Positions 25,294-33,132 are shown, counted from the stretch's first letter. The stretch is DNA of 39,789 nt from CAYVQU01 sp964453155 (GCA_964453155.1 CAYVQU010000030.1:1-39789); one strand, 5' to 3'. Numbers and translations: made by a program. Notes: generated by a model not told the origin, from the sequence alone.

Positions 25294-27528
25294 TTACTCC
25301 GAGGATTGATCCCCTAATGATTCAAAATACGCTTTTTGAACCAGGTGATTGAAACTAAATGCATACCCGGTCTTGTGGAACAGGTTCAAACTGTCGGCAT
25401 CCGATAAAAATTTGGGAATATCCCAGGGTAACAGGCCAGTCACCCATAAGAAAAAACGCAACAAAAAGTGCTGCAGAAAAGCAAACACCCCATAATACTG
25501 ACCAAAAATATAAGCGAGTATGAGTGCGGTGACGAGGATAAATTGCCGGGCATAATCCAACCAGTTGGGAACCATTGCTCCAAATTGAGCGTCTTGGATT
25601 AATAGTATCGTCAGGCAAATTCCGACTAGGATGATACCTCCCACTCGAAGTCCATTGCGTAATGATAGCCAAATACCACGATTGATTTCGGTGCGCTCTT
25701 CAGCTTCCACAACGCCGCCAACCAACCCCATGATCAGTCCGAAAACGATGGTCAACAACCCAAACACAGCCTGCCCCCCAGAACGCCAAATCCACTGCAT
25801 GAACGGCCAAAAGTGGAGCGAACCCGTATCGCTGGGATAGGTGAAATTCTCTAAGTTGCTCAAACTACCATGGCGGTTATTGATGATTGTAAAGGCAATG
25901 ATCAAATATGCCAGTAAACCGACAAAGCTACCAAAACCCAATCCCCCCAAGAATTGCCGCCACTCAAATTTTCTAAGGACTATTGGATCAATATCCGGGA
26001 TATCTTGATTACGCTTAGTAAGTTGACGGTTCCCAAACCACCACAAACCCAAGCCAACTGCCCCACCGATCCCCAAGCCACCGAAGAGAGAAAATATAAA
26101 ATCATTGGCGGGATCTCCAATTCCCATCGCGATGGTTATGCCAAACAGGATTCCGGCAATCGACGCATAAACCGCACCAAATTTCTTGCGCAGCATGCGC
26201 CACATAATCCAGAGAAATGATAAGGCAAAATAAGGTGTGAAGTTGAGCTGGTAATGGGACAGGACATAAGGAACATCTTCTCCAAAGAAAAACGTATAAA
26301 CCGCTACAGTGACCCAGCGTAATGATAGGAACAAAATTGGCGTGAGTGTAAGGGTAGCTAAACCCGTCCAATACGCCCATTTATGGGTTGATTTTTCCAG
26401 CCAGTCGGGTTGAATGTCTTCTAAAAGAAAATTGGCTTCTTTTACGCGCCTGGCCAGCACCCCTAACCACTGGATCGTTTTATCGGGGGGAAAATTACAT
26501 CGCTTCCCCCGCTGAGTGACCATTTGATGGATGTATTTCTCAATGAGTTCAGGTGGTAGTTCGCCATTTGGCCCGATTCTGATTTCATCCAGGTCAATTT
26601 CAGTTTGATCCTGATAAACCGTAGCCAAAATATTGAGAAGCATCGGACTGGCAGCTAGTTTTTTTAGTCGTTCATTGCCGGTTATCTTTTTTTGGATATT
26701 CTCTAACTCAGGTTTCGCTCGTTGGAAAAACGAATTGAATTGCGCGTCCGTAAGAGGCTGTAGCTCAACTGCCCAACCTAAATTCAGCTTTTGGGGCATA
26801 TTTACATAATCTTTAAATCGACAGGCGACTACGATCCCGGTGTTAACATGATCGGCACGGAATTGGTTGAGCGCGGTGAGACAAGAGTTTTGTTCCGAAG
26901 GGGGCACCTCATCTAGACCATCCAGCAGTAAGATCAGGCGATCATCTGCCAGCCATTTTGTCGCGTAGTTATTGGCTGGCGTGATGTTGTAGAAGCGATC
27001 TAATTCTCCCCGAATCCAGTTATCGAGGGTTTTGTGGTGTTCTTTCCAGGATGAAAGACTCAGGATGAAGGGGATTTTGGGGTTATCCGTTTGCCCGGCG
27101 AGTCTCATAATATGGCCGGCTAACTCGTATAACTGTACCGATTTCCCGGATCCGGGTGCGCCCAGCAGCAAGAGTGCCAGACCAGAATCTTGAAAAACAT
27201 TCACAATATTTTGCCCGGTTGGAATTTCTTGCTGGGAACTTTCGTCAAATTCCCGTAATTCAGCCAGGGGATCAATGACCAGTTTTGTATGGCGCACCAG
27301 GCCCAGCTGGACTTGTGGCAGTCCATTGAGACGCTTTTCAATCGCTTTGTGTAGAAGATTCCTATTGATCCGTTGTAGGGTTCTTGCAATATAATCGCGT
27401 TCTTGTTGTCTATCCGGGGTTACCGGCGCGGCATAATATTTAACAATGATTGTACTGTCGATGACATCACCACCCACTGCAACTCCGCCGCTCTCAGCAT
27501 GAACTTTTTGCGCTTCATTCCTAGTCAT
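25294..27528 (-). CDS. Membrane-embedded NACHT ATPase with N-terminal Gly-rich tag
   Basis: Protein of 744 residues. The tag (about 9-29) reads ESGGVAVGGDVIDSTII and matches the third tag of the TIR protein. A small helical segment precedes the NACHT domain, with Walker A GAPGSGKS (123-130), Walker B LILLLDGLDEVP (198-209) and the A-S-P-M-L-L-N motif near 304. From about residue 375 there are roughly ten hydrophobic segments. The C-terminus (FSFNHLVQKAYFESL) resembles the FxHxxLQxYFA ending of bacterial NACHT-membrane proteins. The ATG follows AAGGAG, 33 bp after the TIR stop. It could act as a membrane sensor or as a pore-like effector. Confidence 0.87.
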   Translation of the reverse strand: MTRNEAQKVHAESGGVAVGGDVIDSTIIVKYYAAPVTPDRQQERDYIARTLQRINRNLLHKAIEKRLNGLPQVQLGLVRHTKLVIDPLAELREFDESSQQEIPTGQNIVNVFQDSGLALLLLGAPGSGKSVQLYELAGHIMRLAGQTDNPKIPFILSLSSWKEHHKTLDNWIRGELDRFYNITPANNYATKWLADDRLILLLDGLDEVPPSEQNSCLTALNQFRADHVNTGIVVACRFKDYVNMPQKLNLGWAVELQPLTDAQFNSFFQRAKPELENIQKKITGNERLKKLAASPMLLNILATVYQDQTEIDLDEIRIGPNGELPPELIEKYIHQMVTQRGKRCNFPPDKTIQWLGVLARRVKEANFLLEDIQPDWLEKSTHKWAYWTGLATLTLTPILFLSLRWVTVAVYTFFFGEDVPYVLSHYQLNFTPYFALSFLWIMWRMLRKKFGAVYASIAGILFGITIAMGIGDPANDFIFSLFGGLGIGGAVGLGLWWFGNRQLTKRNQDIPDIDPIVLRKFEWRQFLGGLGFGSFVGLLAYLIIAFTIINNRHGSLSNLENFTYPSDTGSLHFWPFMQWIWRSGGQAVFGLLTIVFGLIMGLVGGVVEAEERTEINRGIWLSLRNGLRVGGIILVGICLTILLIQDAQFGAMVPNWLDYARQFILVTALILAYIFGQYYGVFAFLQHFLLRFFLWVTGLLPWDIPKFLSDADSLNLFHKTGYAFSFNHLVQKAYFESLGDQSSE

Positions 27529-27561
27529 TGCAGTCTCCTTACTCGTTGATGGCCATCCAAG

Positions 27562-28728
27562 TTATCCCGCCTCCGCTTGCAGCTTCTGCGCCACTTTGCG
27601 AGCAATCAAACCAAATCCTGCGGCCGGGTTGGTGATCGTTACCAGGGCGACTTCCAGGATGTCGGGCGCCATGGCTTTGAGAATGTACTCGATCTTCCCC
27701 GCGTTGGCCTGGTCACCTTGGGCGTCTTCGGCTTCCAAATCTTTGACTTTGGCAGTCAGGTCTTGTTTGGCGTAAGCGGGCAGTTGATGGTTCTGCTCGA
27801 TGGCCGTATAGATTTCCTCGCGCAGGTCGGTTTGTTGTGAGTTGGGCGAGTTGACTACGTTGTCATTCCCGGTGATGAGCGTGCTACCGCTAACGTTACC
27901 GCCGATGGCAATCCCCCCTTCGGTTGCGGTGACATTTTTATCCCGGCCCACAAACTCACCCCCACCGGTATTGACGTCGCCAGCAACGTAAGCCCCGCCT
28001 CCTGTATTGGCGGAGCGCTTATCCATATCACCCCCAGCAATATTGATCTCTCCCCCACTGACATCCGAGATACTCCCGATGTTAATCCCACTTGACTCTT
28101 GGGGAGTATCAGGGGGTGTAGTTAGCGTCGGATAGTTCGGATTTGGTTCAAGAGAATCGCTGGTTTGCATTTTACTTTCAATCGCTTGAATTAGAATTTG
28201 AAAATCCGATTCGGTATGCATTTCACTCGTGAGAACATTCATGTCGCTTATGGCAGCCATAAAATCATTTATAAATCGAGTAGTAATTTCAATATCCTTC
28301 AAACGTTGGGTTAGCGGGGCCACCATTGTGGGCGAAGAAGCCGCGATTTTCCGATATTCTGTCTCTATGGCCTGATAAGCCTGATCCCAATACTTCAAAT
28401 ACGCAGTCTGGCCTTGAAAGCTGAAAATATCAACATCTGGAAGAACAATTGGAAATGCACGTTCATGGAAGGCCGGAGATTGAAACATGCGATACGCTTC
28501 GTACATGCAATATTCCGATTTCATGTATTTGTCATTGACTACAACTATGATAAATTTTCCGCGTCCAATCCGATCCATAAAATCTTTGATACTACCGCGA
28601 TAGTTTAGCGCGCTTTTATCTCGAGTTATTGTGAATCCTTTGGCCGCAAAGGCTACACAAATATCATCAACGATGGCCTCACTAGCCCCCTTCCAGGCAT
28701 AAGAAATGAAGATTTCATTACCACTCAT
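27562..28728 (-). CDS. TIR-domain protein with three tandem Gly-rich tags
   Basis: Protein of 388 residues. The N-terminal TIR domain (about 5-135) starts EIFISYAWKG, has the RDK segment and IIVVVNDKYMKSEYC, and places Glu77 where NAD-cleaving TIRs carry the catalytic Glu (SxxCxxE). A helical linker (136-212) leads into three tags at about 215-234, 241-264 and 265-293, each best matching the tag of a different ATPase of the operon. The C-terminal domain (about 300-388) ends APDILEVALVTITNPAAG and then FGLIARKVAQKLQ, a small helical domain I cannot name. ATG with AAGGAG. Likely an NADase or signalling effector recruited by the ATPases. Confidence 0.85.
   Translation of the reverse strand: MSGNEIFISYAWKGASEAIVDDICVAFAAKGFTITRDKSALNYRGSIKDFMDRIGRGKFIIVVVNDKYMKSEYCMYEAYRMFQSPAFHERAFPIVLPDVDIFSFQGQTAYLKYWDQAYQAIETEYRKIAASSPTMVAPLTQRLKDIEITTRFINDFMAAISDMNVLTSEMHTESDFQILIQAIESKMQTSDSLEPNPNYPTLTTPPDTPQESSGINIGSISDVSGGEINIAGGDMDKRSANTGGGAYVAGDVNTGGGEFVGRDKNVTATEGGIAIGGNVSGSTLITGNDNVVNSPNSQQTDLREEIYTAIEQNHQLPAYAKQDLTAKVKDLEAEDAQGDQANAGKIEYILKAMAPDILEVALVTITNPAAGFGLIARKVAQKLQAEAG
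27850..28086 (-). other. Three-tag array within the TIR gene
   Basis: Tag 1 contains GGEINIAGGD, tag 2 AGDVNTGGGEFVGRDK and tag 3 GGIAIGGNVSGSTLI. Counterparts are GGSINIAGGD in the nSTAND1 protein (30971-31030), DGDVNTSGGDFIGRDK in the soluble ATPase (25192-25263) and GGVAVGGDVIDSTII in the NACHT protein (27442-27504). The alternating hydrophobic/Gly pattern suggests a beta-solenoid. No known function is claimed. Confidence 0.75.
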
Positions 28729-28780
28729 GGCTAGATGCTCCTTGAAAGCCTAACTACTATTTATTCACCGATTATGATTC

Positions 28781-29554
28781 TCACGGTGTTTTTACGCACC
28801 GAATACCGTTATAACTATCCCGAGTAGCCGGGTTATTTGAAATCCGGGTCGTGGTTCGCAACAACCAATCGGTATCAAACCAGGCTCCCCCACGCACTAC
28901 TCTAACCGTTCCACCAGTGGGGCCGGTGGGATTTTCTGTGGGCGAGTCTTGGTAGTAATTCTCAGCATACCAATCGGCCACCCATTCCGAGGCATTCCCA
29001 GCCATGTCTAATACTCCGTAAGGACTGGCTCCTTCGGGATGACTTCCAACCGGTTCGGTGTTGGCAACACAATTCGAATAATTCACTAAATGACACTCGG
29101 GTAAATCTGAACCCCACGGATATAAAAGTGGTTCTTCACTGCCCCGAGCTGCTTTTTCCCATTCGGCTTCCGTCGGTAACCGCCCCCCGGTCCACTCACA
29201 AAACGTATAGGCGTCATCCCAACTTACATAAGTAACGGGATAATCGGCATACTCTTCATAGGCATATTCTTGATAGGCTGGTGGACGACAAACCCCGGCT
29301 TTCACACATTGATTGTATTGTTGATTGGTAACTTCGAAGCGACCGATGAAATAAGCATCTAAATAGACCTGATGGGGGGGTTTTTCAGAAGGGTAGAACT
29401 CGGCATCTTCTTCTATCACATTCCCCATCGTAAAAGTCCCGGCTTGTATCTCGATCCAATCCATAGGCAAGGGACGATATATGACCTTATTTAATTGCCC
29501 GGTCAGGGCCAGTGTTACGGCTACAGTAATCAGAAGTACGGCGGCAGAAATCAC
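28781..29554 (-). CDS. TM-anchored FGE-sulfatase (SUMF1-fold) domain, in frame with the upstream ATPase
   Basis: One membrane helix (ISAAVLLITVAVTLALTG) is followed by a formylglycine-generating-enzyme-type fold: WIEIQAGTFTMGN, FEVTNQQYNQCVKAG, PVTYVSWDDAYTFCEWTGGR, LPTEAEWEKAARG, YGVLDMAGNASEWVADWY and VRVVRGGAWFDTDW, ending GIRCV. The active-site Cys pair of true FGE, expected near RGGAWFDTDW, is absent, so a ligand-binding role is more likely. The frame is continuous with the nSTAND1 gene apart from one TGA (29573-29575) and six codons. GTG at 29554 is the annotated start but lacks a convincing ribosome site. It could be part of a split protein, a read-through product or a nonsense-mutated gene. 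Confidence 0.8.
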   Translation of the reverse strand: MISAAVLLITVAVTLALTGQLNKVIYRPLPMDWIEIQAGTFTMGNVIEEDAEFYPSEKPPHQVYLDAYFIGRFEVTNQQYNQCVKAGVCRPPAYQEYAYEEYADYPVTYVSWDDAYTFCEWTGGRLPTEAEWEKAARGSEEPLLYPWGSDLPECHLVNYSNCVANTEPVGSHPEGASPYGVLDMAGNASEWVADWYAENYYQDSPTENPTGPTGGTVRVVRGGAWFDTDWLLRTTTRISNNPATRDSYNGIRCVKTP

Positions 29555-29572
29555 ACTGATAATCGTTACTCG

Positions 29573-31084
29573 TCATTTTTGTACGGCCTGATTCTCGCGC
29601 TGAAATGCATCCAAACTGGCATCCAGGAATTCGCTCTCGAACGCGTTCATTTGGTTCGGATAGCGTCCAACCCATTCTTTGGCCCGATCTAAACGCGTAC
29701 CACTCAATAAATAACTGGGGTCTTGATTCCCGCGTTCCCATTGAAGTGAAGAGCGATTAATCTCACGGTGGATGCGAAGATCTTCGCGCGAATCATTGAT
29801 CAGGTCTTCGAATGGTTCCCACACCCGAAACAGTGTTTCATGAGTCACACCCACCACTTGAATGTCATTCTCATCTTCCGTGCGTAACAATCGGGCCTGG
29901 ACAAAAGCTTGCACGATTTCCGTTTCGGTAGGTGATAACATTGCCAATGGTACCCGCTTTTTGGCTGGCTTATTATTCTCATTGATGGTGACCAACTTTA
30001 GTAAGGTTGGAAAGACGTGTTCAACAACAGCCGGGTTATTTTCTTTTAACTGATCAATAACTCTCTCGGCCTGCTTGGTCAAGGCCCCACTGATTCCGCC
30101 CACCGCTTCATAAATCAGGTGGTCAAACCGTTTTTTCCCTTTTAGTTTTTCATACATTTCACGCAAGGTAAACGCCAGTAAGGGTAAAGCTTCACCTTGC
30201 CCCGTATCCGTAACCATGCGTTGGATTAATCCAGCTTCAAAATCCAACCCCGATATTTTTGCCGGACCTTCAATAACTTCACCTAACCGATCATGACTTA
30301 TCGAAGGCAGTAACAACGATTTGCGAAGAATATTTTGGAGTTCGGTACTTTGTAATACCGGGGTCACAAAATCTGAGCGGAGTGTGACAACAATTGAAAG
30401 GGGATTGTCAGGAACATCTAAGGATGCTTTGATTATATTAGCAAAGCATTCCATCGCCTGCTGCTCAGAACGGGTGACTAATTCTTCGAATTGATCAACA
30501 ACCAGGAGGATCTTTCCATCGAGTTGAATATTGCGCAATAAGCGTCTCAAATAATCAATTAAGCGCTCTGGAGATTCTTGGATTTCGGCCTGAACAATTT
30601 TCCAATAGTCGAATGGGATATCTTCTAAATGGGCTAAACTGGCTCTTTCAACTGCCCGGGCCAATTGCCCAACCGGGCCTTCGCCAGGGACAAATGGGGG
30701 CACAACAATCCAGCTGTCCGGTTCTCGAAGTTGTATGTAGTTTACTAGACCAGCTCGCACCAAAGATGATTTTCCACTTCCTGAAGGGCCAACTACCGAA
30801 ACAAAATGAGCTTTCGAGTCAGTGGGATTCAATAAGTCATAGAGATCAATTATTTCGTCTGAACGCCCGAAAAAAAAGGGGGCGCGATCGAGATCGAAGT
30901 GATCCAAGCCTGGGAATGGGGATTTACCCGGCGTGATGGCAGCTGAAAGTAATTCGGGATATTGGATGTAGATATCGCCCCCAGCAATATTAATACTACC
31001 GCCATGGATATTAGAGATCGTCCCAATTTCAGCTTTCTTGCGATCTGAGGGCGACTCGGGTGAATTTTTATTATTTGTAGTCAT
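29573..31084 (-). CDS. nSTAND1-type ATPase with N-terminal Gly-rich tag
   Basis: P-loop NTPase of 503 residues. The tag (about 19-38) contains GTISNIHGGSINIAGGD. SPFPGLDHFDLDRAPFFFGR, the signature entry to nSTAND1 domains, is followed by Walker A VVGPSGSGKSS (about 98-107), Walker B ILLVVDQFEEL (192-202), TLRSDF (sensor), LPLLAFTLREMYEKL and VTHETLFRVWEP. The end (WERGNQDPSYLLSGTRLDRA, FQRENQAVQK) is where homologues usually continue into a membrane helix and repeats; here a TGA intervenes and a TM-FGE follows in frame. ATG at 31084 has AAGGA upstream and is preferred to TTG at 31090. It lies 22 bp after the TolB-like gene. Confidence 0.87.
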   Translation of the reverse strand: MTTNNKNSPESPSDRKKAEIGTISNIHGGSINIAGGDIYIQYPELLSAAITPGKSPFPGLDHFDLDRAPFFFGRSDEIIDLYDLLNPTDSKAHFVSVVGPSGSGKSSLVRAGLVNYIQLREPDSWIVVPPFVPGEGPVGQLARAVERASLAHLEDIPFDYWKIVQAEIQESPERLIDYLRRLLRNIQLDGKILLVVDQFEELVTRSEQQAMECFANIIKASLDVPDNPLSIVVTLRSDFVTPVLQSTELQNILRKSLLLPSISHDRLGEVIEGPAKISGLDFEAGLIQRMVTDTGQGEALPLLAFTLREMYEKLKGKKRFDHLIYEAVGGISGALTKQAERVIDQLKENNPAVVEHVFPTLLKLVTINENNKPAKKRVPLAMLSPTETEIVQAFVQARLLRTEDENDIQVVGVTHETLFRVWEPFEDLINDSREDLRIHREINRSSLQWERGNQDPSYLLSGTRLDRAKEWVGRYPNQMNAFESEFLDASLDAFQRENQAVQK

Positions 31085-31106
31085 CGGCAATCCTTCTATG
31101 TACCGA

Positions 31107-32069
31107 TTACGGTCCCCAACGGGGCTGCCAGTCTGAAGTGTTATTCTCAGTTAATTGAATGATATCAGAACCATCAGTGCGCATCACATAGATATCGCTA
31201 TCCCCGTCATCATAAGAAAGAAACGCGATCCATTCTCCGTTCGGAGAGATACTGGGAGAAATTTTGTCACCCTTATCTGTAACTTGTCGCAAGTTTTCTC
31301 CATCAGGATCAATCAAGTAGATTTTCCGATGTTCTTTGATACCGGCGTAAAATGCGATTGTACTGCCATCTTGGGACCAACTGATCCGTCCGCCCAGATT
31401 AGCAATATCATGGGTAACCTGTCGCATTTCATCGGTTCCTAAATCTAAAATGTGAATTTGGCTTGATCCAGAGCGATCTGATACAAAAGCAATTTGATTA
31501 CTATCTGGACCCCATTCGGGTCCAGTTTCATTGCCTTTCTCATTTGTGATCCGTCGCTGCTTGCCCCCATTCAGCTTCATCACCCAAATCGAGTAATTAG
31601 CATCCGCAAAGTTCTGGAAAGCAATCCGCTTCCCATTGGGGGATATCACTGGGCCAGCCGGATTGCCAATGTTTTCAGTGAGGCGTTTTTGTTTACTACC
31701 ATCAATTTCCATTGAATAGATTTCAAAGGGGCCGTCTCGTTTCGAAGCGAATACAACCTGTTGACGATCTTGGGATATTGTAGCGTAAAAATTCGTAGCT
31801 AAGGCATGGGTTAAACGACGCTGTTGGCTACCGTCGGGTTTCATAATACAAATTTGATCATAGTAATCCAGCTGGCAAGTGAAAACGATATTCCCTAAAG
31901 TACTAAGCTGCTCAAAAACCTGGGTACTCTTGAAATCTGGAGTTGGTGAAAGGGTAACTGCAGGGGTTAGGGTTACCACTTGTTCATCAGGAGTATTTTG
32001 GCATCCTGAAATCATAAATCCCCCCACAAAAACTACAAAAAGCAACAAACGATTCCTAGATATCATCAT
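31107..32069 (-). CDS. TolB-like beta-propeller lipoprotein
   Basis: Protein of 320 residues. A signal peptide ends in the lipobox MISGC (Cys near residue 23), so it is probably an exported lipoprotein. A Thr/Pro-rich linker leads to about six PD40/WD40-like blades with repeated D-G-S-x-x-x-x-L-T and S-P-N-G-x-x-I-A-F motifs (MKPDGSQQRRLTH, ISPNGKRIAFQNF, ISPNGEWIAFLSY, MRTDGSDIIQLTE). It begins with two ATG codons and lies 27 bp after the SH3-type lipoprotein. Such propellers bind proteins or glycans. In this operon it may be an extracytoplasmic sensing part, which is inference from position. Confidence 0.85.
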   Translation of the reverse strand: MMISRNRLLLFVVFVGGFMISGCQNTPDEQVVTLTPAVTLSPTPDFKSTQVFEQLSTLGNIVFTCQLDYYDQICIMKPDGSQQRRLTHALATNFYATISQDRQQVVFASKRDGPFEIYSMEIDGSKQKRLTENIGNPAGPVISPNGKRIAFQNFADANYSIWVMKLNGGKQRRITNEKGNETGPEWGPDSNQIAFVSDRSGSSQIHILDLGTDEMRQVTHDIANLGGRISWSQDGSTIAFYAGIKEHRKIYLIDPDGENLRQVTDKGDKISPSISPNGEWIAFLSYDDGDSDIYVMRTDGSDIIQLTENNTSDWQPRWGP

Positions 32070-32096
32070 TCATGCCTACCTATTGTCAAATTGCTA

Positions 32097-32558
32097 TCAG
32101 TCAGATTCATCAACCGGACAAATGAAATATGGGTCCCGATTGTCTCCGCCTTCAGCAATCCAACCTTCATAACCCGATTTTGTTCTAACTGGCCAATACC
32201 AATAAGAACGTATTGAATCACAAACTGGCTCACCAGTTACATCTAACTCCGCGCCAGGTACCAGTCGGTGCGAATAGTCTGCTTTATGGTGTGGCTCTAA
32301 CTTCAATAAGACCAGATCTTCTCGGGTGCAAACAATAACGCGATCTCCTACTTCAACCCTTTGATCTGGCGCGCCAGGACACTTATTAGAAGCGATTATG
32401 GTCAGATTTAGATTGTTTTCATCTTCGGTCGGTGAATCAATTGCATGATTTGGTTGGGTTGTTGTAACTCTATTATCTGTTGATGTATTGCACGCCCCCA
32501 GGAACCAAAACATTGCACAAAGGATTAATTTGAGAAATATTGGGAAACGATCATTCAT
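32097..32558 (-). CDS. SH3-like domain lipoprotein
   Basis: Protein of 153 residues and first gene of the operon. The signal peptide has the lipobox FLGAC (Cys at 23). After a polar linker, a bacterial SH3-like fold is suggested by VEVGDRVIVC, LVPGAELDVTGEP, SYWYWPVRTKSGYEGWIAEG. Four Cys after the lipobox may form disulfides. ATG follows GGAG. A possible minus-strand -10 element (TAGAAT, 32582-32577) just upstream lacks a good -35. SH3-type domains often bind peptidoglycan or peptides, so it may monitor the envelope. Confidence 0.75.
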   Translation of the reverse strand: MNDRFPIFLKLILCAMFWFLGACNTSTDNRVTTTQPNHAIDSPTEDENNLNLTIIASNKCPGAPDQRVEVGDRVIVCTREDLVLLKLEPHHKADYSHRLVPGAELDVTGEPVCDSIRSYWYWPVRTKSGYEGWIAEGGDNRDPYFICPVDESD

Positions 32559-32886
32559 CTCATCATCTCCAAATTCATTCTACCGCTAATTTAATGCAAT
32601 AAGCACCAAAGCCTTGTGGAAAAAAAGAGCTAAAAACTCCATGGATTTATCCGACTACGATTCAACCACCGAATTTGTCCTATTTTGATAGAGTCCCCTT
32701 GCCTAATGTCATTACTAAACGGGGTCACAACCGACCCAACTACAATCAAATTATACCTATATTCCGCGAAAGATCTCATCCATTTTCGACGTCGGAAATT
32801 TACTTCCTGCAGGTTCTTGCAATTATTTCATCATTTTGAACAGCAAAGATTTGTTCAGGAGTGTATTATGTTACCCCTTACCGACT

Positions 32887-32906
32887 GATGATCAAAGATG
32901 ATCAAA
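32887..32906 (+). repeat. Tandem GATGATCAAA repeat
   Basis: GATGATCAAA occurs twice in perfect tandem, 34 bp from the right arm-type sites. The spacing of one helical turn suggests binding of a small protein such as an excisionase, though no excisionase gene is recognised. Confidence 0.4.
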
Positions 32907-32939
32907 ATTGCAAGTCGCTTTTCCAAAATCCGCCCCAAA

Positions 32940-33000
32940 GTGGTGCAGATCGGTGCAGATCCAGAAATTTTCATAATAAACATAAGAAAATCTGCACCAC
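32940..33000. repeat. Right arm-type integrase sites (two direct, one inverted)
   Basis: GTGGTGCAGAT at 32940-32950, a one-mismatch copy TCGGTGCAGAT at 32950-32960, and an inverted copy ATCTGCACCAC at 32990-33000. The same word is duplicated near the left end at 17603-17624. They lie 80-140 bp inside the right attachment core. Confidence 0.6.
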
Positions 33001-33081
33001 TTTCGACAAAAATACCCCCAAATACAGGGGCGCAAAATAGATAAAATACCATATATACGGTATCGAGACCTTAAACCCAAG

Positions 33082-33125
33082 CTTAAAATCCGCCGATCGC
33101 AAGATCTTGTGGGTTCGACTCCCAC
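33082..33125 (+). repeat. Right attachment core (attR), displaced tRNA-Leu 3' half
   Basis: Exact 44-bp copy of 17459-17502. After it the acceptor strand has decayed: TCAGTCTACAC replaces CCGGTCTACCA, so this fragment has no acceptor pairing and no CCA. It is not a tRNA gene but marks the end of the island. Confidence 0.9.
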
Positions 33126-33132
33126 TCAGTCT

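Larger units (their letters stand above)
32559..33081. other. Right-end non-coding region of the island
   Basis: No credible gene is seen. It holds the probable operon promoter near 32577-32582, a tandem 10-bp repeat (32887-32906) and three arm-type integrase motifs (32940-33000), as expected for the attP-side regulatory DNA of an integrative element. Confidence 0.6.
17459..33125. mobile_element. tRNA-Leu-integrated genomic island of 15.6 kb
   Basis: The island is bounded by the 44-bp tRNA-Leu repeat. It carries the decayed tyrosine integrase (17633-18693), arm-type repeats near both ends, an IS3 remnant, a broken RadC-like gene, two small zinc-ribbon genes and an 11.6-kb STAND/TIR operon. 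No replication, conjugation or phage structural genes are visible, so it is best called an integrative cargo island of unknown transfer mode. With the integrase damaged, excision would need a helper recombinase. Confidence 0.88.

Noticed and set aside
27850..28086. CRISPR-like or tandem DNA repeats in the TIR gene
   Set aside because: The repeats are imperfect, in frame and conserved as protein tags, with no spacers of regular length.
28781..29554. Variable protein of a diversity-generating retroelement
   Set aside because: The FGE fold is right, but no reverse transcriptase or template repeat was seen in the window.
29573..29575. TGA recoded as Trp
   Set aside because: TGA ends several other genes here, including ATGA overlaps in the glycosyltransferase block, so the standard code is in use.
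33082..33125. Second tRNA-Leu gene
   Set aside because: Only the 3' half is present and its acceptor strand is decayed; it is the right attachment site of the island.
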